Of a DNA stretch of 32,655 nt, positions 6,463-14,652 are shown piece by piece. The stretch lies in NCBI GenBank assembly GCA_029051525.1, contig JAIDKG010000066.1, positions 1 to 32,655 of the forward strand, read 5' to 3'. Under the pieces are notes generated by a model, which was not told the DNA's origin, ran no database searches, and saw nothing but the letters and a program-made list of their open reading frames with translations. Every line of letters starts with the position of its first letter. Within the stretch, counting starts at the first letter, position 1. Source of the DNA: Muribaculaceae bacterium. GTDB lineage: Bacteria > Bacteroidota > Bacteroidia > Bacteroidales > Muribaculaceae. The translations under genes were made by a program, and so were the position numbers.

Positions 6463-8232
6463 TCAGAAGGCCGGGTAGCCGGGGTTCTGCACGTATTTGC
6501 CGCCGGAGAAGTTGTACTGGGCTACGGGCACGGGGAAGTATTCCTCACCCATATCGAAGGTGGCACCTGCATAGTAGATGCGGTTGTCCTGCTCGGCCTG
6601 GTAGTAGCGGTTCATTGTCTCGCGGGCGATACCCCAGCGCACGAGGTCGAAGAAGCGTTCACCCTCCATCGCCTTCTCAAGGCGCATCTCTGTGCGGAGT
6701 GCCTGACGGGCGTAGTCCTGTGTCCAGCCGGATGCGGGATAGAGACCTATCTTGTAGTTGGCTGCGTCTTTGGTGGGATCGTTGAAGTCTTTGACGTAGG
6801 CACTGTTCATCGCACGGCTGCGCACGCGGTTGATCAGAGTGCGGGCCTCTTCAAGTCCGTTGCCGCCAAGCTCGATGAGAGCCTCGGCTTTGTAGAGCAG
6901 GAGGTCGGCGTAGCGGATGATCTGCCAGTTGAGCGCCGATGCACCCCAGGGCCAGCCCTGTGTGGCTTCGGGCGACTCGGGCGAGAGCCAGAAACGCTTG
7001 GTGTTGTTGTAGCCGTAGACGTCGCTGTTGCGCACCCAGAGTCCGCAGGGACGCTCCTCGAATGTCTTGTAGCGGATGGTGGGACGACCTGTCACGAAGT
7101 CAAGGCGCGGATCTACATTGCCGGATACATTGGCCAGTGTGTAGCTGCCATCGGAGGCAAATTCCACTGTGCCATAGTCGGGACGGTTCTGGTAGTCGAA
7201 GAGCGGAAGACCGTTGGCATCGGTCTGGTAGGCGTTGATGAGGTCCTGCGAGGGGAGGAAGAAGCCGTCGCCCTGCCAGGGGCAGCCGGGGCCTGTCATT
7301 GAGTTGAGCAGGTTGCTCCAGTTTACGCGGCCTGCACCGCCTGAGCCGTCATCTTTAGAGTATTGGATGGCAAACACTGATTCCGGTCCATTCTCATACT
7401 CCAGAAGGTCGAGCTGCTGGAAATCCTGAAGGAGATCATAGCCCTGCACCTGGTCGATCAGATCCACTACTTCCTGCATCAGCGAACGGTCGATGGAGGT
7501 GACCAGATTGGTGGCCGGATCCTGCTGATAAGCCTGATAGAGTTTCACCTTGGCGGCATATGCCAGAGCAATGCGGCGGTTCACACGACCGGCGTCGCCC
7601 TGCGAGTCGGGGAGGTCGGCGGCGGCGGCGAGGAGTTCGCCGGCTATGCGTGCCAGATGCTCTTCGCGGGTATACTCATCGTTGCGCACATTAATATATT
7701 CATTCTCGGGGAGGTCGAGGTCCATGTAGGGGATGCGGTTGAAGAGGCGCACCAGTTCAAAATACCAGTGACAGCGGATCACCATCATCTCGGCCATGCG
7801 CACCTTCTTCTCGGGGAGAGTCTGCTCATCGATGGCGCGCAGCGCGCGCAGCGCGGAGTTGCATCGCGAGATGCCGCAATATACATTAAACCATTTGCCG
7901 TCGAGCAGACCGTTGTTGGGGAGCAGCTTGGCTGTCTCCATGTCGTGAAATTCCCACAGGTCGGTCTCACTGCCGCCACCCTTGTAGGCGTTGTCGGCAC
8001 GCACCTCGCCATAGCTCCAGTTGGTCACGGGGAAGAGATGGGGGTCGTTGGAATCGGCATAGCGGGCACCGAAAGAGGCGTAGGCGCCGGAGATGAGGAG
8101 GTCTACGGCCTCGGGGTCACTCATGTTGCCCTCCGAGAGGGAACCCTGGGGTTTATTCTCCAGGAAATCATCGGAGCAGGAGGCGAGCATGGCAGCTCCG
8201 AGTGTTATGGCGATTATATTCTTGAGTTTCAT
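6463..8232 (-). CDS. SusD/RagB-family surface glycan-binding lipoprotein
   Basis: This 589-residue lipoprotein has a lipobox LASC (Cys19), followed by the DDFLENKPQGS stretch typical of SusD proteins. The helical SusD core is recognisable (YCGISRCNSALRALRAI, EMMVIRCHWYFELVRLFNRI for the TPR-like helices). So is the C-terminal pattern (RTEMRLEKAMEGERFFDLVR, with PVPVAQ nearby). SusD proteins cap the SusC channel on the cell surface and pass oligosaccharides to it. The gene lies 26 bases downstream of the susC homologue in the same transcript. Its position in a locus with GH32, fructokinase and a BT1754-like regulator suggests fructan or fructo-oligosaccharide as substrate (inference). Confidence 0.95.
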   Translation of the reverse strand: MKLKNIIAITLGAAMLASCSDDFLENKPQGSLSEGNMSDPEAVDLLISGAYASFGARYADSNDPHLFPVTNWSYGEVRADNAYKGGGSETDLWEFHDMETAKLLPNNGLLDGKWFNVYCGISRCNSALRALRAIDEQTLPEKKVRMAEMMVIRCHWYFELVRLFNRIPYMDLDLPENEYINVRNDEYTREEHLARIAGELLAAAADLPDSQGDAGRVNRRIALAYAAKVKLYQAYQQDPATNLVTSIDRSLMQEVVDLIDQVQGYDLLQDFQQLDLLEYENGPESVFAIQYSKDDGSGGAGRVNWSNLLNSMTGPGCPWQGDGFFLPSQDLINAYQTDANGLPLFDYQNRPDYGTVEFASDGSYTLANVSGNVDPRLDFVTGRPTIRYKTFEERPCGLWVRNSDVYGYNNTKRFWLSPESPEATQGWPWGASALNWQIIRYADLLLYKAEALIELGGNGLEEARTLINRVRSRAMNSAYVKDFNDPTKDAANYKIGLYPASGWTQDYARQALRTEMRLEKAMEGERFFDLVRWGIARETMNRYYQAEQDNRIYYAGATFDMGEEYFPVPVAQYNFSGGKYVQNPGYPAF

Positions 8233-8258
8233 TTTGTTCGGGAGTTTAGATCGTAAGA

Positions 8259-11200
8259 TTAGAAACCGAATTGCACACCGAATGTAAACTGGCGGGGCAT
8301 GGCGTAGGGATAGCCGAGACCCTCGGGATCAGCACCGCTGTACTTGGTGATTGTGAAAAGATTCTGAGCCTGGAAATATACGCGGGCATTCTTCAGGCGG
8401 AGCTTCGACTGCACTGATGCGGGGAGAGTATAGCCCAGTGTGAGGGTCTTGAGGCGCAGGAATGAGCCATCCTCGATGTAATAGTCGGAGCTTTCATTCT
8501 CGGAGTTGGTGTTGTCGATGCTCGGAGCGGGTATATTGCAGTCGTAGTAGCCTGTGGTGAGGTAATTCTCATAGGCGTTGGCGGCCTCAAGCAGGCCCAC
8601 ACCGTGGTTGCCGGTCCAAAGGGGGAAGAAGTCGGTATAGTACTTGGAGTTTACCCAGGCATCGCGGATGATGCTGTTGAAGAAGAGGCTCAGGTCGAAG
8701 CCTTTCCAGTTGGCGGCGAGATTCAGACCAAACTGTGCTTTGGGCAGGTCGGTGCCGAGCCATGTGCGGTCGCGGTCGCTGATTTCGCCGTCGCCGTCGG
8801 TGTCGACATATTTCAGACGGCCCACACCGGGATTGCCGAAGCTGACCTTATACTCTGCGAGGTAGGCGTCGACCTCCTCCTGAGTGCGGAATACACCATC
8901 GGTCTTATAACCCATCCACGAACCGAGCGACTGACCCACTACGCTCTTGTCGCGGCCGTTGCCACCGCCCCAGGTGTAGTAGATGTCGTCCATGAGGTCG
9001 GTCACACGGTTCTTCATGGCAGTCACGTTGAGACCCACACTGAAGTTGAAGTCATCGCGCACATACTGGCGCCATTCGGCTGCGATCTCCACACCCTGAT
9101 TCTCCATCGAACCACCGTTGTACCAGCAATAGCCACCCTCGCCAATTGTGGCGATGTAGGGTTTCTCTACGAGCATATCGTTGGTCTTCTTATAGAAGTA
9201 GTCGAATGAGAGTGAGAGGCGGTTGTTGAGCAGCGATGCGTCGAAGCCCACATTGGTCTGATAGGTCTTCTCCCAAGTGAGGTCGGGGTTGGTGCTGCGC
9301 GAACGGTATGCGCCGGGCGAAAGAGTGTTGGCACCGCCCAAAGCGTAGGCCGCACGGTCGAGGTCCATGGCGTATTTTGCGTAGAAGGCATCGTTGGCAA
9401 TGATGTCGTTGCCGTTGACACCGTAGGCTGCACGGAGCTTCAGCTCGTTGAGCCACTGGCGGGCATCCTCCATGAAGGGTTCCTGAGTGATACGCCAGCC
9501 GGCCGATACTGAGGGGAACCAGTCGTAGTTATGCTGCTTCGAGAGGCGTGAGGAGGCATCGCGACGCAGTGTGAAGGAGATCAGATAGCGCTCGGCCCAG
9601 TTGTAGTTGATCTTGCCGAATATGGAGAACATTGAATAGTTCGATGCGCCGGAACCGGTGTTCTTGTTGTAGGTGGTGTTGCCGAGATAGAGGTAGTCGG
9701 GATCCTCGAGCTCCAGACCTTTACCTTCGCCCCACATATCCTCGAAATGATCGCGCTTGGCCTCGATACCTATGAGGGCCATCAGGTTGTTGCGGCCCAA
9801 GGTGATGTCATACTGCGCGGTGTTGGTCCACACCCAGTTGGTGCTCAGCGCCGAGTATTGGTTGAGCGTGTTGCTCTGGTCGCGGAGGTTGGCGGGAGTG
9901 AAGGTCTTGTCGTGACCGGTGTAATGGTTCACACCGAAATTGGTCTTGATCACAAGATTCTTTATCGGCTCGATCTGAAGGTAGGCATTACCGAACACAC
10001 GCCAGTACTCATGACGGTTGTTGGCCTCCTGGTCGATGAGGCGCATGAGGTTGGGGGTATCGTTGAGACCGTAGGCCACCTGATCGTTCCAGTTTCCTTC
10101 GGAGTCATAGACGGTGCGGGCGGGGTGCATCTTGATGGCATTCTCCTCGATGCCGCCGGGGGCATTGTGCTGGCGCCACCAGTTGAGTGTAAGATTGCCG
10201 CCGGCACGCAGACGGTTGTTGAGGAATCCATAGTCGGAGCTCAGACGGGCGTTGGCCTTCTGGAAGTCGGAGCCTTTGATGATACCGTCGTGGTCGAGCC
10301 AGCTCATCGAGAATGATGATGCGCCATACTCGTCACCTTTCGACAGACCCACACTATATGTCTGCATCAGGGCCGTGCGGTGAATCTCTTTCTCCCAGTT
10401 GGTGTTCTGGGGATTGACCATCACACCGTTGAGGTTGGGATAGGCCGAAAGCACGGGGCGCGGACCGTTGCCGTAGATTTCGGAATTGGGAGTAGTGCCG
10501 TAGGAGTATTTGTAGGCACCCCAGTATACCTCACCCCACTGGTCGGCATTGAGCATCTCAAGACCGCTCTGATAGGTCTGGGCTGTGAGGGTGGCATCGA
10601 ATGTCACGCGGCATTCACCCTTCTTGGCGCGTTTGGTGGTGATGATGATCACACCGTTGGCAGCCTGGGCACCGTAGATTGAAGCCGATGCGGCATCCTT
10701 AAGCACCTGGATTGATTCGATGTCGTTGGAGTTGAGGATTGTGCCCGGATTGTCGCGGGTCATTACACCGTCGATCACATAGAGCGGGCTGTTGGCATCA
10801 CCTCTGAATGAGGAGGCGCCTCGGATGGAGGTGCCGGTGCTCAGACCGCCGGGAGTGCCATCGGTGGTCACTGTCATACCCGGCACACGACCCTGCAGGG
10901 CCTGCATCACATTGCCGGTTGGGGTATCGGCCACATCTTTCATCTTCACTACCGATACCGAACCTGTGAGGTCGGATTTCTTTTCAGAAGAATAACCCAC
11001 CACCACTACCTCGTCGAGCAGTGCCGAATCTTCGGTGAGGGTTACATGCATTTCGGGAGTGGCCACAAGGGTCTGTGCCGTGTAGCCTACATATGAGAAT
11101 GTGATTTTCGCACCTTCGGGCACGGTGAGCTGGAAGTTGCCGTCAATGTCGGTGGCAGTGCCGGCCTTGGTTGATCCGCACAGCACTGACGCTCCGATGA

Positions 11201-11312
11201 GCGGCTCCGCATCAGTGGCGGAAACCACAGTGCCTCTCACCGAAATATTCTCGGCCTGGGCCACAAGACCCGATGCCGTAAGAAACAGGGTTAGAAGGAT
11301 AGTAGGTTTCAT
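8259..11312 (-). CDS. SusC/RagA-family TonB-dependent transporter
   Basis: This outer-membrane importer has 1017 residues from the ATG at 11312. A longer frame reaches 11390 but crosses the promoter. A signal peptide (ending VAQA) is followed by the carboxypeptidase-like domain (VRGTVVSATDAEPLIGASVL, TDIDGNFQL) and then the SusC plug. The plug has the hallmark segments EVVVVGYSS, GSVSVVKMKD, YVIDGVMTRD, SIQVLKDAASASIYGA and GVIIITTK. A roughly 700-residue barrel follows, ending in an aromatic strand (RQFTFGVQFGF). The length is normal for the family. It pairs with the SusD homologue 26 bases downstream. Its promoter shares a candidate operator with the GH32 promoter about 3 kb away. Confidence 0.96.
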   Translation of the reverse strand: MKPTILLTLFLTASGLVAQAENISVRGTVVSATDAEPLIGASVLCGSTKAGTATDIDGNFQLTVPEGAKITFSYVGYTAQTLVATPEMHVTLTEDSALLDEVVVVGYSSEKKSDLTGSVSVVKMKDVADTPTGNVMQALQGRVPGMTVTTDGTPGGLSTGTSIRGASSFRGDANSPLYVIDGVMTRDNPGTILNSNDIESIQVLKDAASASIYGAQAANGVIIITTKRAKKGECRVTFDATLTAQTYQSGLEMLNADQWGEVYWGAYKYSYGTTPNSEIYGNGPRPVLSAYPNLNGVMVNPQNTNWEKEIHRTALMQTYSVGLSKGDEYGASSFSMSWLDHDGIIKGSDFQKANARLSSDYGFLNNRLRAGGNLTLNWWRQHNAPGGIEENAIKMHPARTVYDSEGNWNDQVAYGLNDTPNLMRLIDQEANNRHEYWRVFGNAYLQIEPIKNLVIKTNFGVNHYTGHDKTFTPANLRDQSNTLNQYSALSTNWVWTNTAQYDITLGRNNLMALIGIEAKRDHFEDMWGEGKGLELEDPDYLYLGNTTYNKNTGSGASNYSMFSIFGKINYNWAERYLISFTLRRDASSRLSKQHNYDWFPSVSAGWRITQEPFMEDARQWLNELKLRAAYGVNGNDIIANDAFYAKYAMDLDRAAYALGGANTLSPGAYRSRSTNPDLTWEKTYQTNVGFDASLLNNRLSLSFDYFYKKTNDMLVEKPYIATIGEGGYCWYNGGSMENQGVEIAAEWRQYVRDDFNFSVGLNVTAMKNRVTDLMDDIYYTWGGGNGRDKSVVGQSLGSWMGYKTDGVFRTQEEVDAYLAEYKVSFGNPGVGRLKYVDTDGDGEISDRDRTWLGTDLPKAQFGLNLAANWKGFDLSLFFNSIIRDAWVNSKYYTDFFPLWTGNHGVGLLEAANAYENYLTTGYYDCNIPAPSIDNTNSENESSDYYIEDGSFLRLKTLTLGYTLPASVQSKLRLKNARVYFQAQNLFTITKYSGADPEGLGYPYAMPRQFTFGVQFGF

Positions 11313-11344
11313 GTGAGATTTTAAGTTTGTGAATGATTTTGCCG

Positions 11345-11352
11345 CAAAATTA
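11345..11352 (-). promoter_or_regulatory. -7 box of the susCD operon
   Basis: Read on the minus strand this is TAATTTTG, a perfect TAnnTTTG box, 32 bases before the susC ATG at 11312. A weak GTTG lies 17 bases upstream in place of a -33 TTTG, as would suit an activator-dependent promoter. Confidence 0.7.
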
Positions 11353-11383
11353 GGCATCATTCTGTCTATCAACGATAAATATT

Positions 11384-11438
11384 CGTGCATGAGCTATTAA
11401 TTTGGGTGTGGTGCACGATTTGTCGCAGTCTCTGCAAC
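11384..11438 (-). promoter_or_regulatory. Candidate operator upstream of susC
   Basis: On the minus strand, GTTGCA-N4-CTG starts at 11438 and TGCACG occupies 11389-11384. The gap from the A of GTTGCA to the -7 box is exactly 80 bases. The GH32 promoter carries the same two motifs at the same distances (14462 and 14511). The hybrid regulator encoded between the two operons is the likely binder. Confidence 0.5.
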
Positions 11439-11454
11439 ATCTGTCGCGCTCTCC

Positions 11455-11488
11455 CCCGGGGCGCATCATGATTTGTAGCGCCCCAGGG
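11455..11488 (-). terminator. Terminator-like hairpin after the hybrid regulator gene
   Basis: The arms GGGGCGC (11458-11464) and GCGCCCC (11478-11484) are perfectly complementary, extended by CCC/GGG across one bulged A. It lies 55 bases past the regulator's stop on the minus strand and upstream of the susC control region. Confidence 0.5.
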
Positions 11489-11542
11489 TCGAAATTAGGT
11501 GTGATTTATCTGCTACCCTACAAAAATGCAGGGATTGGAGTC

Positions 11543-14383
11543 TTAGAGATTGAGCTTGCTGCGCACCGCCGTGGGGGTTTCGCCAAAGGCTTCGCGATAG
11601 CATTTAGTGAAGTAGGCGGGGGTTGAGAATCCCACCTCATATGCGATTTCGCTGATGGATTTCTCTGTGCCCACAAGTAGCTGGCGAGCCTGCTGGAGGC
11701 GCAGCTTGCGCATCAGCTCGACGGGGGAATAATTGGTGAGCGCCTTTATCTTGCGATAGAACTGCGAGCGCTCCAGCCCCATCCTCCCGGCAAGGGCATC
11801 GACATTCATCTCCGGATTACCCATCTCGGCGGTGAATATCTCAAGAAACCGACGGTAGAACTCACTGTCGAGTCCGGCTCCCATTTGACTGCCCGGCCGG
11901 GAAGTGGCCGATAAGGGCGTAGCCTTGGTATCGGTCTTGGTATCGGCCTCTGTGGCGACCGATGTGGCAGCCGATGATGCGGGAGCGGCCGGAGCCGGAG
12001 TGGCCGGAGCGGCGGCATCAGCTTCAGGCCAAAGCCTGCGAATGCGGCGGCGGTTGGCAATCAGCGACTCACAGCGCGAACGCAGCACCGCCGCACTGAA
12101 GGGCTTCGACAGATAACCATCGGCACCGCTCTCATACCCCTCCACCCGCTGCTCATCCATTGTGCAGGCGGTGAGCATAAGCACCGGGATATGCGAGGTG
12201 GTGACCTCCTCTTTAAGAGTGCGGCAGCATTGCAGACCATCCATCACGGGCATCATCACATCGCAGATTATCAGATCCGGCACATGTTTCACTGCGCGGC
12301 GGATACCCTCACTGCCGTCGGCAGCGGTGATGATGTTATATTCATCATTGAGCAGCCCCCCTACGAGAGAGCGGATGTCGGCATTGTCGTCGATCAGGAG
12401 TATGAGCGGTCGGCCATCGTCGGCCACGGTATCACACTCCACATCATCCAATTCGGCCTCTATATCGGCTTTGCTGATGCCGCTCTCTACGCTCTGCGGC
12501 GTCTCGGCCACATGGCGTAACGGGATGCTGACGGTGAATTCAGTGCCGCGACCGGGTTCGCTCTCTGCGCTGATATTCCCTTCATGCAACTCCACAAACG
12601 CCTTGGCGAGCGCCAAACCGATGCCGGAACCCTGCGGATTCACGCGGTCCACCTGATAGAATCGCTCGAAGATATTGTCGAGGTCTTGTCGGCTTATACC
12701 GCGCCCGGTGTCGGCCACCTTTATTATGAGGTGCCGGTCGGCTATCTGCCACTCCACTCGGATGCGGCCATTGTCGGGGGTGAATTTGAAGGCGTTGGAA
12801 AGGAGATTGAATACCACGCGCTCCATCTTCTCCACATCTACGGCAAGCGATACGGGCGCTTCGGCAGCATCGGGTCCATTCAGCGAGAGTTTGATATCAT
12901 GACGCGCTGCAAGCGGACGGAAGGATTCCACCCAGTCGGTGAGCAGCGATGAGATATCCACCTCGGTGAGATGGAGCGAAAGTCGGGAGTTCTCGTATTT
13001 ACGGAAGTCAAGTATCTGATTGATAAGGCGCATGAGTATCCTCACGTTCTTATCGGCTATGCGCATCATGGAGTGCTGGGCAGCCGTGAGATTGGGGGCA
13101 TTCACGAGTTGGGCCACAGGTTCGGCCACGAGGGTGAGCGGTGTGCGCAGGTCGTGCGATACATTGGTGAAGAATATCAGCTTCGACTGCGTGGCCTCGC
13201 TCAGACGCTCGTTGAGCACCTTCTGTTTGTCGCGTTCCTCTTCGATGGTGCGGTATTGCGCCATGAGAATCTGCTGGTGACGGCGATGCTGCCAATAGGT
13301 GCGGAGCACGAGGAATACCACCCCTACCAGAAGCAGTATGATGGCTATGCTGGCATAGAAGAGTATGGTCTGCGATGAGTGGCGCTCCCAGTAGGTGTCG
13401 ATACGCGATTTGAGTATCTTCATCTTGTCGGTCTCTTCCTGAAGCGCGCGGTTCTGGATAAGGAGTATGTCGGCGTTGCTGCGGTCTACAGCCGAAGAGG
13501 CCGGGACGATGGACTCGCGCTGATATGGCTCGCCGCGCAGTATGGCCAGGGCGGTGCGTATGAGCAGATGCCCGTCGGTGGGATAGAGGAATGTGGCATC
13601 TATCACACTGTCGGCCACGGCTTTGATGCCTATTTCGGGAGCGGCGTCGATTCCAATTATCTTGATATCCTTGCGACCTAATCGGCGGGCCACTTCTGAG
13701 GCGCCGATGGCCATGCGGTCGTTGTGGGCATAGATGAGGTCGATATCGGGGGTGCGGCGCAGCAGGGAGTCGAGCTCGAGGGTGGCGTCATCCTTATTCC
13801 AGTGACCGTCGATGATACCGGCCACCCTACCACCGCCGGCCGTAAAGGCCTGCATGAAACCCTCATGGCGCGCATCGGCGGGTGTCGAACCGCGCAGACC
13901 GTAGATCTCCACGACCTGCGGCGAGGCTGGGAGCAGGGTGAGAGCATAGCGGGCGGCGGCGGCTCCGAGTCCGCGGTCGTCGGTACCTATGCGGGCTGTG
14001 TAGGATTCACCTATTATATTGCGGTCGAAGATTATCACGGGTATGCCGCTATCATAGATCTCCTTGATCACGGGGGTGAGGGGGCGCGCTTCGTTGGGCG
14101 AAACGATTATGGCGTCAAATCCATTATCGGCAAAGTAGCGCAGGTCGGCCGCCTGGCGGTCGTTGTCGTCGTCGGCCGAACGTATCTCTACCTCGGCATC
14201 TTCATGAAACATTATCTCGCGCTCTATCTCCTCGTTCATCTTGGCGCGCCAGTCATCCTGACTGCATTGCGACACGCCGATGCGGTACCGCTTCTCTTCG
14301 CGGCATCCGGAGGTGAGCATGGCTAATATCACTGTAAGCACCCCGACAAGCGCTATGGTGAGTTTTCCGTTATGATACATCAT
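11543..14383 (-). CDS. Hybrid two-component system, BT1754-like fructose sensor/regulator
   Basis: This single 946-residue protein holds a whole phosphorelay. An N-terminal membrane anchor (about 8-27) is followed by a LacI/ribose-binding-type periplasmic domain (about 33-310: YRIGVSQCSQDDW, IIVSPNEA, IIFDRN, NDRMAIGA, IIGIDAAPE). A membrane helix lies at about 340-362. The kinase has H410 (NVSHDLRTPLTL) and an ATPase domain (N530, DTGRGIS, GSGIGLALAKAF). The receiver domain has acceptor D708 (IICDVMMP) and K760. An AraC-type HTH lies at about 850-946. The Bacteroides thetaiotaomicron protein with this layout, BT1754, senses fructose and controls fructan genes. The neighbours here (GH32, fructokinase, SusCD) fit that role. 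A 45-residue Ala/Pro/Thr-rich linker (about 788-832) between receiver and HTH is unusually long. Confidence 0.93.
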   Translation of the reverse strand: MMYHNGKLTIALVGVLTVILAMLTSGCREEKRYRIGVSQCSQDDWRAKMNEEIEREIMFHEDAEVEIRSADDDNDRQAADLRYFADNGFDAIIVSPNEARPLTPVIKEIYDSGIPVIIFDRNIIGESYTARIGTDDRGLGAAAARYALTLLPASPQVVEIYGLRGSTPADARHEGFMQAFTAGGGRVAGIIDGHWNKDDATLELDSLLRRTPDIDLIYAHNDRMAIGASEVARRLGRKDIKIIGIDAAPEIGIKAVADSVIDATFLYPTDGHLLIRTALAILRGEPYQRESIVPASSAVDRSNADILLIQNRALQEETDKMKILKSRIDTYWERHSSQTILFYASIAIILLLVGVVFLVLRTYWQHRRHQQILMAQYRTIEEERDKQKVLNERLSEATQSKLIFFTNVSHDLRTPLTLVAEPVAQLVNAPNLTAAQHSMMRIADKNVRILMRLINQILDFRKYENSRLSLHLTEVDISSLLTDWVESFRPLAARHDIKLSLNGPDAAEAPVSLAVDVEKMERVVFNLLSNAFKFTPDNGRIRVEWQIADRHLIIKVADTGRGISRQDLDNIFERFYQVDRVNPQGSGIGLALAKAFVELHEGNISAESEPGRGTEFTVSIPLRHVAETPQSVESGISKADIEAELDDVECDTVADDGRPLILLIDDNADIRSLVGGLLNDEYNIITAADGSEGIRRAVKHVPDLIICDVMMPVMDGLQCCRTLKEEVTTSHIPVLMLTACTMDEQRVEGYESGADGYLSKPFSAAVLRSRCESLIANRRRIRRLWPEADAAAPATPAPAAPASSAATSVATEADTKTDTKATPLSATSRPGSQMGAGLDSEFYRRFLEIFTAEMGNPEMNVDALAGRMGLERSQFYRKIKALTNYSPVELMRKLRLQQARQLLVGTEKSISEIAYEVGFSTPAYFTKCYREAFGETPTAVRSKLNL

Positions 14384-14433
14384 TTAGGTTATGCAGGAAA
14401 GTCGTAGTAATATGGTTTGATGTTTCTACATTG

Positions 14434-14441
14434 CAAATATA
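14434..14441 (-). promoter_or_regulatory. Candidate -7 box for the hybrid regulator
   Basis: On the minus strand this reads TATATTTG, matching TAnnTTTG, 50 bases before the ATG at 14383. No clear -33 TTTG is visible. Confidence 0.5.
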
Positions 14442-14461
14442 ATGATTTTCAGTCGAAATTC

Positions 14462-14516
14462 GTTGCATTTTCTGTTATATCTGTTGTAAATCCACATTTT
14501 TTATACTCCCTGCACG
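14462..14516 (+). promoter_or_regulatory. Candidate operator upstream of the GH32 operon
   Basis: GTTGCA-N4-CTG begins at 14462 and TGCACG lies at 14511-14516. Exactly 80 bases separate GTTGCA from the -7 box at 14548. Both motifs and both distances are the same as at the susC promoter on the other strand. Confidence 0.5.
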
Positions 14517-14547
14517 TTTTTTAATTGTCGGTGCGCGCTTTTATGTG

Positions 14548-14555
14548 TAGCTTTG
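14548..14555 (+). promoter_or_regulatory. -7 box of the GH32-transporter-fructokinase operon
   Basis: TAGCTTTG matches TAnnTTTG. ATTG at 14524-14527, 20 bases upstream, is a near match to the -33 TTTG. Transcription should begin near 14562, giving a leader of about 90 bases. Confidence 0.65.
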
Positions 14556-14557
14556 CG

Positions 14558-14598
14558 GTGTCGGAAGTCAGACCCTACATTGTCACTCTGACCGACAC
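14558..14598 (+). other. Hairpin at the 5' end of the GH32 leader
   Basis: GTGTCGG (14558-14564) pairs with CCGACAC (14592-14598), and TCAGA (14568-14572) with TCTGA (14587-14591). A three-base bulge (AAG) separates the two stems on one side, with a 14-base loop. It sits at the predicted start of the transcript and may stabilise the mRNA or take part in regulation. Confidence 0.45.
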
Positions 14599-14652
14599 CC
14601 GGCCGCAGTGCCTTACAAATCTTAGAATCTCAAAACTCAATCCCCCTCTACA

